64,000 nucleotides of DNA from CAJXMH01 sp964001305. GTDB lineage: Bacteria; Bacteroidota; Bacteroidia; Flavobacteriales_E; Vicingaceae. The number at the start of each line of letters is the position of its first letter. The stretch's first letter is position 1. The DNA lies in the NCBI GenBank assembly GCA_964001305.1, contig CAXFAI010000035.1, forward strand, positions 95,097-159,096. The letters are read 5' to 3'. The notes beneath the pieces were generated by a model. It was given only the letters and a program-made list of their open reading frames with translations, was not told the DNA's origin and made no database searches. A program made the translations under genes and the position numbers. This document shows positions 7,124 to 13,988 of this stretch, piece by piece.

Positions 7124-8290
7124 ATGACGAAAGAAGAATTTTTAGAGAAAATATTTAGCAACAACAATTCTTCGGTTGTTGGTTCTTTCGTTTCTTCCGT
7201 AACGGACAAGGAAGGTATAAATTCAATTTCCCTTTCAACAATACTGAATTTAGATACAAATCGGTTCTCAAAGGAAGGCAAGATTATTATTGACATACTT
7301 GAAAGTGACGAAGATTTCCCATATCGAGACCTTTATCAATCTCTGAAATGGAAGATTTCTAGTTTAATAAATATCCAAGATGCTTTTTCAGGAATAGTAT
7401 TTGAAGACTATACTCACGAGGTGTTCTCTTCTAAATCATATTTCTATTACGAAGGTCTTCACTTACTGAGAGAGTATTTCTACTGCGGATTTAACAATTA
7501 CCTTTCCGCTGCACAACATATTCTTAGAACATTCATTGAGTTTAATATCAAACAAAACTATTTTGATTTCATTTGCAAGCAGCAAAACTCATTCAAGCCA
7601 TTAAAAAAGTATCTGAAAGATGGAATCTCACCGAGTAGCATAAAAATGGCAAATACATTCTTACCTGATGGAAGTTTTGCCAAACCGATTAAGAAAAAGA
7701 TACAGTTGATTCTTGCTAATCTTTCGAATACCTCCTCTCATGCTTATAAACCAATTGATTCAATGAGAGGAAATGGAAAGTTACAACATGAGTATTCAAT
7801 GGACACAATGTTGTTTTGGTTAAGTCTCAATCATACAATTAATATAGTGCTTTGGTCTTATTACATCAATTATCCAATTCTATTCAACCCTAAAGATATT
7901 CCTAAGAAATTTGGATTCAGCCATCCCATGGGAATTTTCATTTCTGAATTTCAATATGAATCAATCAAAAATTCCCTGAGTGAAGAAGACTTTAAATTAT
8001 TTAAGGAATACGCTTTGAACACTGATGAAGTTAAAAGCTTAAATGAATTCTATAATGAGCAGAAGGATTTATCTGATGAAGAAATAACTTCAACTTGGGA
8101 TGAAGAAAAACCACTTAAAGACATCAAAACAGGATACATACAGTTGACAGCAAAATACAGAGCAATGAACGAGATATTAGCTAGTACATGCACGTTTGAT
8201 GCTCAAAAGAACATTGATAAAAGTCTCGAACCTCTAATAAGACAAGTTGGTGATTACAGTTGGTGGAAAAAGAATTATAAGAAAATGTAA
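7124..8290 (+). CDS. Cassette 3: 388-residue protein of unknown function
   Basis: The largest cassette gene. The protein is soluble-looking and probably mostly helical, with no signal peptide or clear membrane helix. A central block (HILRTFIEFNIKQNYF ... LSNTSSHAYKPIDS) has the R-x3-E ... S-x2-H layout seen in some HEPN-like or DUF5677-like helical bundles, but the match is by eye and weak. The C-terminus is basic (WWKKNYKKM). It starts 9 bases after GTTATGGGC and stops 3 bases before the matching GCCCATAAC. It could be a defence-type or regulatory protein; no function is claimed. Confidence 0.6.
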   Translation: MTKEEFLEKIFSNNNSSVVGSFVSSVTDKEGINSISLSTILNLDTNRFSKEGKIIIDILESDEDFPYRDLYQSLKWKISSLINIQDAFSGIVFEDYTHEVFSSKSYFYYEGLHLLREYFYCGFNNYLSAAQHILRTFIEFNIKQNYFDFICKQQNSFKPLKKYLKDGISPSSIKMANTFLPDGSFAKPIKKKIQLILANLSNTSSHAYKPIDSMRGNGKLQHEYSMDTMLFWLSLNHTINIVLWSYYINYPILFNPKDIPKKFGFSHPMGIFISEFQYESIKNSLSEEDFKLFKEYALNTDEVKSLNEFYNEQKDLSDEEITSTWDEEKPLKDIKTGYIQLTAKYRAMNEILASTCTFDAQKNIDKSLEPLIRQVGDYSWWKKNYKKM

Positions 8291-8293
8291 AAA

Positions 8294-8495
8294 GCCCATA
8301 ACAAGGTGTATAGCCAATAGGGCATTTGGTGATAAACAGAAAGTCCTGTTCTTTGAGCAGGCAACGCCAAAACAAAGTTTTGACGTTTAAAAAAAAAGAA
8401 AATTAAAAGTAAAAACGTTTGTTTTGGCTTGGTGGTAAACCGAAAGTGAAGTGCCTCAAATCTGCCCTACTGTCCATACACAGAACGTTAGCAAC
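8294..8495 (+). repeat. attC-like site between cassettes 3 and 4 (copy 2 of long repeat)
   Basis: Starts GCCCATAAC and ends with GTTAGCAAC. 8306-8324 pairs with 8463-8481 (16 of 19) and 8366-8376 pairs perfectly with 8418-8428. The shared inner part (8301-8489) differs from 6191-6378 at about 12 positions, while the outer arms are completely different and cassette-specific. Confidence 0.75.
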
Positions 8496-8513
8496 AATTA
8501 CAAAACATACGAG

Positions 8514-8990
8514 ATGAGTCGATTTTTAATTCTAGCTTTTACTATATTTTCTTTCACTTTCACAATTGTTGACAGAAACCTTGTTTTTGATAACGAAAAC
8601 TTGCTAAATAAGAAGGAAGAAACCGAGCTACAAAGGATGATTGTGGATCACGAATCGAAAACAACCAATGAAATTGCCATAGTTACAACTCCTGATTGGG
8701 GTGAAGAATCTAGTGCTTTGTTCTTTTCCGTAAACTTTGGTAACAAACACGGAATTGGAAAAAAGGGAAAAGACAATGGAATTGTAATAGTTGTTAGCAA
8801 GCAACAGAGAGAAGCTCGAATTTCCACAGGCTATGGAACAGAAGAAGTATTAAAAGACGAAATTGCTAAACAAATTATTGACAGCTTGATGATTCCAAGA
8901 TTTAAAGAAGGCAAATACTTTCAAGGAATTAAAGATGGTACTCAAGAGATAATTGACTTCTTGGAGCAGCCAGGAAATGAAATAAAATAA
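8514..8990 (+). CDS. Cassette 4: secreted or membrane-anchored TPM-domain protein
   Basis: Carries a TPM (TLP18.3/Psb32/MOLO-1) domain: FDNENLLNKKEETELQRMI, then EIAIVTTPDWG, GKKGKDNGIVIVVSKQQREARIST and GYGTEEVLKDEIAKQII. Bacterial relatives lie in the periplasm or membrane; some plant relatives have phosphatase activity, so the biochemical role here is open. ATG 8514 gives a hydrophobic N-terminus (SRFLILAFTIFSFTF) and is preferred over the upstream in-frame ATG at 8451, which would begin inside the repeat before the cassette boundary. The classical version is longer with a C-terminal membrane part; this one ends after the domain. Confidence 0.75.
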   Translation: MSRFLILAFTIFSFTFTIVDRNLVFDNENLLNKKEETELQRMIVDHESKTTNEIAIVTTPDWGEESSALFFSVNFGNKHGIGKKGKDNGIVIVVSKQQREARISTGYGTEEVLKDEIAKQIIDSLMIPRFKEGKYFQGIKDGTQEIIDFLEQPGNEIK

Positions 8991-8998
8991 AAAACTGA

Positions 8999-9140
8999 TG
9001 CTAACACCAACTATAGCAAATGCTACTACTTAGAAAACCGATACTTCCACTCTATTGCTCACCAATTATATAGCTTAAAGAATAATTTAGTGTGAACGAT
9101 GTATCTTTACAAACATGTGATAATTTAAATTGAATTAATA
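8999..9140 (+). other. Degenerate right end of the cassette array
   Basis: TGCTAAC (8999-9005) closes cassette 4 and is followed by ACCAACTATAGC, an L''-like stretch, but no GTT occurs before the next gene at 9141. The right half of this attC-like site is therefore missing. A TATCTTTA element at 9102-9109 may be the promoter of the next gene. Confidence 0.5.
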
Positions 9141-9632
9141 ATGGAAAAAATTGACCTCTTTGACAAGTCTATCAAAGCTATACAAGCTATTGCTATCATC
9201 ATTGGAATTATATTTACCTACCTAGAATTCAAAAGGTATAATGATGAAAAAATAGAACGTGAAAAAATCAGAACTGAACAAACAGCGAAAGAAATCAGAA
9301 TGCATTTTTATCAACTTCAACTTGATTTTTACGCAGAAGCTGTAGAAGCAACTGCCACGCTAGCCACAGAAAAAAGAGATTCAGAAGATTACCAAAAGGC
9401 TCGAAAGGCTTTTATGAGATTATTTTGGGGTCGCTTAGCAATAGTAGAAGAAAAGACAGTTGAGGCTGAAATGATAAACTTCAAAAGACTATTGGAAAAC
9501 TTCGAAAATGAGAATGGAAATACAACACAAGAAGAGCTTGAACAAGCTTCATTAAAACTTGCTCATGATGCAAGTCGTTATACCATAAGCGTATGGGTTG
9601 ATAGCGCTGAAAGAAGTAATTATAATAGATAA
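9141..9632 (+). CDS. Small membrane-anchored coiled-coil protein, unknown function
   Basis: 163 residues: one N-terminal hydrophobic helix (AIQAIAIIIGIIFTYLEF) followed by a long charged helical region (NDEKIEREKIRTEQTAKEI and beyond). The overall pattern is an inner-membrane anchor with a cytoplasmic helical domain. No family is recognised. It lies immediately after the cassette array but lacks cassette arms and seems to have its own promoter-like element, so I treat it as the first gene outside the array. Confidence 0.6.
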   Translation: MEKIDLFDKSIKAIQAIAIIIGIIFTYLEFKRYNDEKIEREKIRTEQTAKEIRMHFYQLQLDFYAEAVEATATLATEKRDSEDYQKARKAFMRLFWGRLAIVEEKTVEAEMINFKRLLENFENENGNTTQEELEQASLKLAHDASRYTISVWVDSAERSNYNR

Positions 9633-9940
9633 AGAACGAAAGCACAACAGAAAGAGCTAATCCCGCCTCTCGCGGGCCAGCACTACCCTCCTTTTTATCA
9701 AAATGCAAACATTGCAAGCCCTTTTAAGAGGGCTTCTTTTATATATGAGGAATTTAGCTAATCCTTTACCAATTGTTTAAACAAAAAAAACTGATTACTT
9801 TGCCCCATGTGCTCAGTAATCAAGTCTTAGTGCAATTGCATTATAAAAAGTATATTAGCCAAAATAAAGCACTACTTTACTTTGGTTGGCAATCTCTCTT
9901 CCTTTGACCAAAGTCCTTACATTCAAAGAAATTATCAAAA
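9633..9940. other. 308-base intergenic region with hairpins and promoter-like elements
   Basis: Contains a small hairpin CCCGC/GCGGG (9662-9676), the terminator at 9716-9740, a promoter-like TTG (9773-9775) with 20 bases to TACTTTG (9796-9802), an inverted repeat TGATTACT/AGTAATCA (9792-9799 and 9815-9822), the palindrome TGCAATTGCA (9831-9840) and another TACTTTG at 9878-9884. No ORF is supported here. Confidence 0.5.
9716..9740 (+). terminator. Probable terminator hairpin
   Basis: AAGCCCT (9716-9722) and AGGGCTT (9729-9735) with a 6-base loop, then CTTTT. Lies 84 bases past the stop of the coiled-coil gene. Confidence 0.65.
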
Positions 9941-10495
9941 ATGAAATTCCTACTTTACATTGTCTTTTTCCTTTTCTCAACACTTCCACATTTTGGTCAA
10001 GAAGTAAAAATAACGACTGACAAAGAAGCCTATAAATTTGACGAAATCATTGAACTAACTTTTGAGCTCAATGCAAAATATGACTCCATTGATATTCCTG
10101 AGCTTAAGCGTTTTAAAATAGTTAGCGGACCTAATAAAAGCTCTTCTGTTGCTATCCAAAATGAGATTAGAACTGAAAGAGAGCGCTTAACTTATCGATT
10201 AAGACCTCTTAAAAGTGGCCAAGTGAAAATTAGCTCGCCTACTTTCTACAAAAATGGAAAGGAACTAAAAGGAAAATCGATTAAGATTAAAGTAGACTCA
10301 TCAAATCTGACCGATGAAGAATTAAAAGAAAAGGAGTACAATGAGTTTATTGAAGACGCCATTAAACCCAAGGGAACAACCCGCATAATGCTTCATGAAA
10401 ATAAGGGATATATTGAAATTTTTGGAGAAATGGGATGGGAGTTTTACAGACGACTTACGCTAGAAGAAATAAAACAACTACAAAAAGTAAACTAA
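9941..10495 (+). CDS. Secreted BatD-like protein
   Basis: 184 residues with a signal peptide ending near GQEVK. The mature part follows the BatD pattern: KITTDKEAYKFDEIIELTF, RFKIVSGPNKSSS, a YRLRPLKSGQVKISSPTF segment and SIKIKVDSS. Full BatD proteins are much longer and belong to a bat operon with MoxR and von Willebrand domain proteins. Here only the first roughly 125 residues are BatD-like, the tail is unrelated, and no bat genes are nearby. It is therefore an isolated short paralogue, likely periplasmic, function unknown. Confidence 0.65.
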   Translation: MKFLLYIVFFLFSTLPHFGQEVKITTDKEAYKFDEIIELTFELNAKYDSIDIPELKRFKIVSGPNKSSSVAIQNEIRTERERLTYRLRPLKSGQVKISSPTFYKNGKELKGKSIKIKVDSSNLTDEELKEKEYNEFIEDAIKPKGTTRIMLHENKGYIEIFGEMGWEFYRRLTLEEIKQLQKVN

Positions 10496-10507
10496 GAAGA
10501 CAAATCA

Positions 10508-11029
10508 ATGAAAAACTTAATCACATTTCTCTTTACTATTAGCTTTTTGCTTGCATGTACTCCAAAGCCTAAGGCTACAAAGGCTAAAGAAGAATCTTCA
10601 ATAGTTGTGGATTCAATAACAAATCAGTTAAAGCGTACTATAAATTTCGATTGGTTAGTGGGTAAATGGAAACGGTTGCAAGAAGATGATCCAAATCAAA
10701 CTTTTGAGGTTTGGCAGAAAAAAAGTGATGGTCGCTTTTTAGGTCACGGTTACGTGATGCAGAATCAAGATACCGTTTGGCAAGAAAAAATGACTTTGAT
10801 TAAAAAAGATTCTAGCTGGACTTTACAAGTAAAAACACCTGGAAATCAAGATCTGGTTGAATTTCAATTAAGCGAATTTGACTCGACTTCTTTTACCGTA
10901 GAAAATTACAATCATGATTTTCCTAAAAAAATAAAGTATTGGATTAACAATAATCACTTGCAAGCGATAGTTGAAGGAGATTCTATAAAATTAGAATTTC
11001 TGTTTGAAAAGTTAGGAACGCCTGAATAA
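10508..11029 (+). CDS. DUF6265-family lipoprotein
   Basis: Lipoprotein (FLLAC lipobox, Cys17) of 173 residues. Family marks visible: FDWLVGKWKR near residue 50, a FEVWQKKSDGRFLGHGYV block, then KMTLIKKD and ENYNHDFPKKIKY. Proteins with this architecture form a small beta-barrel-like fold of unknown function and are common in Bacteroidota. It begins 12 bases after the BatD-like gene and is probably cotranscribed with it. Confidence 0.75.
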   Translation: MKNLITFLFTISFLLACTPKPKATKAKEESSIVVDSITNQLKRTINFDWLVGKWKRLQEDDPNQTFEVWQKKSDGRFLGHGYVMQNQDTVWQEKMTLIKKDSSWTLQVKTPGNQDLVEFQLSEFDSTSFTVENYNHDFPKKIKYWINNNHLQAIVEGDSIKLEFLFEKLGTPE

Positions 11030-11265
11030 TCTAACTTTTTGAATTGAATGAATACTTGAGCTAATTCAAGACACTTTAAATTGAGAACAAGCTAAGACAT
11101 CAGAAGAATATGCTTTTTGATTAAAAGCAGGCTATGAACATTGGAAAAAGCAATAAAAGACTTCTACATCATAGAGAAAAATTAGCTTAAAACAACTGTT
11201 AAATAAACTTTATGGAGAATCAAAGCACTTCAATTAACTTACTTTTGCCTCGATTTTCAAAAAAA

Positions 11266-11637
11266 ATGAACCTTCTAATTCAAATAAAAAAAGTACTACT
11301 TGGCATATTATTGCCATTGTATTTATTAGGCTTAAGCTGTTCAACAGACTTGACTGCAAATCAAGAAGAGGTTCAACAAGTTGAAAAGGAAGTAATCCAT
11401 CAACTTAAAGTACAACAATTTCAGCATCAAGCTCCTAGCAGCCGAATGAAGCTAAGTAAGCAATTGAAAGATGCCTCAATCCCTCTCCTTTTATTATTTC
11501 AGCTTTCTGCCAATTCTACAATTGAATCAAGCTTCAACAAGTTTAATTGGAAGCTTCCGCTAGACTGGGAAATTGTATTGTGGCATTCTATTTCAAAGAT
11601 TCAAGATAGCCTTTACCCTTTCCATTTTTTCTCATAG
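11266..11637 (+). CDS. Possible small lipoprotein, hypothetical
   Basis: From ATG 11266 the product begins MNLLIQIKKVLLGILL and has a lipobox-like LLGLSC, then a glutamine/glutamate-rich spacer and a region without recognisable domain. An in-frame ATG at 11212 adds 18 residues that would disrupt the signal peptide, so 11266 is preferred. The 236 bases upstream hold no gene I can support. It could be a genuine orphan lipoprotein or a decaying remnant. Confidence 0.4.
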   Translation: MNLLIQIKKVLLGILLPLYLLGLSCSTDLTANQEEVQQVEKEVIHQLKVQQFQHQAPSSRMKLSKQLKDASIPLLLLFQLSANSTIESSFNKFNWKLPLDWEIVLWHSISKIQDSLYPFHFFS

Positions 11638-11718
11638 TCCAATCTGTTTTCTTCAAATAGATTAAAAGCATGCCCTCAAGGCGATTGCATATTACTTAAT
11701 TATAAAAAATTTAAATCC

Positions 11719-12192
11719 ATGGACTTTGGAACAACACTAACTGGGCTATTTTTAGCGCTAGTTATATTGATATCGCTATTATTCATTAGCCGACATAAAG
11801 CAAATAAACGCAATGATTTACTCAAGAAAATTCAAAAATTGAGTCAAAACACCTCAACGAAATTGAATAAAGTTGAATATGGCGGAAACTTCGCCATCGC
11901 ATTTTCAGAAAACAATGATTATCTCTATTTTGTAAAGAATGGTCAGTTTTCAAATAATGAAGCTGCCATTAAGTTGAGTGAAGTAAAATCATGCAAACTT
12001 CTAAGTGTAAAAGATTATGAACATCCTAATAATTTTAAATCTATAAAACTGATTATTAAATATTTAAACAAGCAAAACAGTACTACCGAAATTAGCTTAT
12101 TTAATAATGAAGAATCCTTTCAACTGTATGATGAGCTATTGCTAGGAAAAAGATGGGAGACGAAAATAAACTCGCATCTTCAAGTATCTTAA
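11719..12192 (+). CDS. Membrane-anchored protein of unknown function
   Basis: 157 residues: one strong N-terminal transmembrane helix (LTGLFLALVILISLLFI), a basic stop-transfer stretch (RHKANKRNDLLKK) and a roughly 120-residue cytoplasmic domain rich in beta-strand pattern. No known family is recognised. It is followed 7 bases later by a hairpin terminator and is probably transcribed alone. Confidence 0.6.
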   Translation: MDFGTTLTGLFLALVILISLLFISRHKANKRNDLLKKIQKLSQNTSTKLNKVEYGGNFAIAFSENNDYLYFVKNGQFSNNEAAIKLSEVKSCKLLSVKDYEHPNNFKSIKLIIKYLNKQNSTTEISLFNNEESFQLYDELLLGKRWETKINSHLQVS

Positions 12193-12199
12193 TACGAAT

Positions 12200-12229
12200 G
12201 CAGCCCATCATTAGGTGGGCTGCTTATTT
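12200..12229 (+). terminator. Hairpin terminator
   Basis: GCAGCCCA (12200-12207) and TGGGCTGC (12216-12223), perfect 8-base arms with an 8-base loop; the following T tract is weak. Confidence 0.65.
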
Positions 12230-12352
12230 GATTCACATTCTTCAAGCACTGCTTATGCTAGTCTTTCTAATTTTTCTTTTAATTTAAGAACAATCTAACA
12301 TAAGAATTAAGCATCTTAATAGATTACAAACAAAGTCTATTAAATTTGATAA

Positions 12353-12793
12353 ATGGAATTAAAATCAAAAGCAAGTTTACAAATCTTAAAACCAATAGCT
12401 GAAGTATTTGAAGCCATTGTAGAGCCAAACCATATGACACAATATTTTATTTCTGAAAGTAATGGAAGAATGGAAAGTGGCGCAGAATTAAAATGGAAGT
12501 TTCCAGAATTTGAAGATGTTTTTCCCATTACTCAAATTAAGGTTAATTCTCCTTCATTTATTTCTTTTGTTTGGGATACAGAAACAGTGGTTGAGATTCA
12601 CTTAGAAGCCTTAAATGACAAGAATACAGTAGTAAGAGTAAGAGAAAAAGGCAAATCCTTGAGCGAAGAAAATCTAGCATGGGCTTTAAGCAACAGCGCA
12701 GGTTGGGCCAACTTTTTAGATTGCTTAAAAGCCTATTTAGAATATGGCATAAACCTTCGAAAAGGAGCTTATGACTTTATGCGAAAATATTAA
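12353..12793 (+). CDS. SRPBCC/AHSA1-like ligand-binding protein
   Basis: 146-residue protein of the START/Bet v 1-like (SRPBCC) superfamily in its AHSA1 (Aha1 C-terminal-like) form: an N-terminal strand (LKSKASLQILKPIAEVFEAI), EPNHMTQYF, a central SGAELKWKF and a C-terminal helix with SAGWANFLDCLKAYLEYG. Such proteins form a hydrophobic cavity, and their ligands are usually unknown. The next gene begins 3 bases downstream, so the two form an operon. Confidence 0.8.
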   Translation: MELKSKASLQILKPIAEVFEAIVEPNHMTQYFISESNGRMESGAELKWKFPEFEDVFPITQIKVNSPSFISFVWDTETVVEIHLEALNDKNTVVRVREKGKSLSEENLAWALSNSAGWANFLDCLKAYLEYGINLRKGAYDFMRKY

Positions 12794-12796
12794 ACT

Positions 12797-13159
12797 ATGA
12801 AAGTAACTCCCCAACAAAATGAACGCATTGCAAAAATGACTTTTGCCTCTGTTTACCCGCATTATGTTTCAAAAGTTGAAAAGAAAGGGAAAACCAAAGA
12901 AGAATTGCATCAAATCATTGAATGGCTCTGTGGGTTTAATAACAAGCAAATTCAAGCATTAATTGATGAAAAGGTAAGCTTTGAAACCTTTTTTGAAAGA
13001 GCTACACTTAACCCCAATGCTCAATTAATAAAAGGATTAATCTGCGGTTATCGAGTAGAAGAGATTGAGTTTAAGTTGACTCAAAAAGTACGTTATTTAG
13101 ATAAACTTGTTGATGAACTGGCAAGGGGAAAAAAGATGGAAAGCATACTAAGGAAATAG
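12797..13159 (+). CDS. DUF2200-domain protein
   Basis: 120 residues that match the DUF2200 pattern throughout: RIAKMTFASVYPHYVSKVEKKG, ELHQIIEWLCGF, FERATLNPNAQLIKGLICGYRVEEIE, and a C-terminal LVDELARGKKMESIL. This is a small cytoplasmic helical protein whose family has no established function. Translationally close to the SRPBCC gene; a small hairpin (TAGATAG/CTATCTA, 13157-13173) covers its stop codon. Confidence 0.85.
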   Translation: MKVTPQQNERIAKMTFASVYPHYVSKVEKKGKTKEELHQIIEWLCGFNNKQIQALIDEKVSFETFFERATLNPNAQLIKGLICGYRVEEIEFKLTQKVRYLDKLVDELARGKKMESILRK

Positions 13160-13211
13160 ATAGAATCTATCTAAATAGAATCAATTAGAAACTATTCTAA
13201 GAAACTAGTGT

Positions 13212-13219
13212 TACTTTTG
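13212..13219 (+). promoter_or_regulatory. -7 promoter element before the secreted protein gene
   Basis: TACTTTTG, a match to TAnnTTTG, 25 bases before the GTG start at 13245. Confidence 0.5.
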
Positions 13220-13244
13220 CTTTGCCACTACCAACCATTTAACT

Positions 13245-13988
13245 GTGAAGAATTTTCTTTTATTAATCTTCATGCTTTTTTTTGGATTAACTCAAGCTCA
13301 GAATATCTTATTCAATGCTGAAGGAGGCAGTCCTGATCCTTCAGCATTTTTAGAAGTTAGAAGTACCACTCAGGGATTTTTAGGTCCTCGAATGAATGAA
13401 TCTCAGCGTTTAGGCATTGTTAATCCTGCACAAGGGCTCCTCGTTTTTCAAATTGATGGAACTATTGGCTTTTACTTTTACAATGGTTCTGCTTGGGATA
13501 CACTAGGTGGAGCAACCACTGTAACCAATGTAAGCAACGTAACCAACGTAACAAATTCTGGTATTGCTATCATTAGAGACATCAAATCAGGAGGCTCAAA
13601 TGGAGGAACTTTTACAAGTGGTGTATGGGTTCAAAGAGACTTAAACGATATTGATGGTGATTTGAGCTTTGTATCTTTGGGAACCAACGAGTTTAAACTC
13701 GATTCAGGAACTTATGCAATAACCATTTATACACCCGCCTATGAAGTTAAAACTCATCAATGCAGACTCTATAATGTAACAACTGCCGCGGTTGAAGCCT
13801 ATGGAAATGTTGCATATGCTGATAAGTTTTCTCAATCACTATTGACTACAATAGTAAGTGTTACGAATTCATCTGAAACCTTTCGAATAGAGCATCGATG
13901 CAGTGATACTGTTGGCGGAAAAGGCCTAGGAGAAGGAGTAAACTGGGGTGATAATACATTTACCCAAGTTAAAATTGAAAAACTTTAA
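13245..13988 (+). CDS. Secreted protein with phage-tail/adhesin-type N-terminal repeat motif
   Basis: GTG start; signal peptide ending at TQAQ. The first mature part has the Bacteroidota surface-protein motif DPSAFLEVRSTTQGFLGPRM ... NPAQGLLVFQ ... FYFYNGSAWDTLGG, which is found at the front of many secreted fibre-like proteins. A Val-Thr-Asn run (VTNVSNVTNVTNS) links it to a C-terminal beta-rich domain of about 130 residues that may be jelly-roll-like (RDIKSGGSNGGTFTSG ... VKIEKL). Function unknown. Its stop codon abuts the stop of the convergent oxidase gene with no spacer. Confidence 0.65.
   Translation: MKNFLLLIFMLFFGLTQAQNILFNAEGGSPDPSAFLEVRSTTQGFLGPRMNESQRLGIVNPAQGLLVFQIDGTIGFYFYNGSAWDTLGGATTVTNVSNVTNVTNSGIAIIRDIKSGGSNGGTFTSGVWVQRDLNDIDGDLSFVSLGTNEFKLDSGTYAITIYTPAYEVKTHQCRLYNVTTAAVEAYGNVAYADKFSQSLLTTIVSVTNSSETFRIEHRCSDTVGGKGLGEGVNWGDNTFTQVKIEKL

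Larger units (their letters stand above)
5596..9005 (+). mobile_element. Integron-like array of four gene cassettes (no integrase in window)
   Basis: Four units, each beginning GTT + private bases and ending with the exact reverse complement + AAC: GTTGGCATG 5596 / CATGCCAAC 6184; GTTGTGCAA 6376 / TTGCACAAC 6980; GTTATGGGC 7106 / GCCCATAAC 8294; GTTAGCA 8487 / TGCTAAC 8999. Stop codons lie 3, 3, 3 and 8 bases before the closing arm, and starts 9-22 bases after the opening arm. All genes are on the plus strand. Between units are 130-200-base imperfectly palindromic spacers. This is the geometry of integron cassettes with attC sites. The cores keep only GTT/AAC of the classical GTTRRRY, so it may be a divergent family. 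No tyrosine recombinase is present here. Confidence 0.75.

Noticed and set aside
8451..8513. Upstream in-frame extension of the TPM-domain gene
   Set aside because: It would begin inside the attC-like repeat and cross the cassette boundary; ATG 8514 gives a proper hydrophobic N-terminus.
5596..9005. CRISPR array or simple tandem duplication as explanation of the repeats at 6191 and 8301
   Set aside because: Only two long copies, separated by full genes, with gene-specific inverted ends; neither short regular repeats nor duplicated genes are present.
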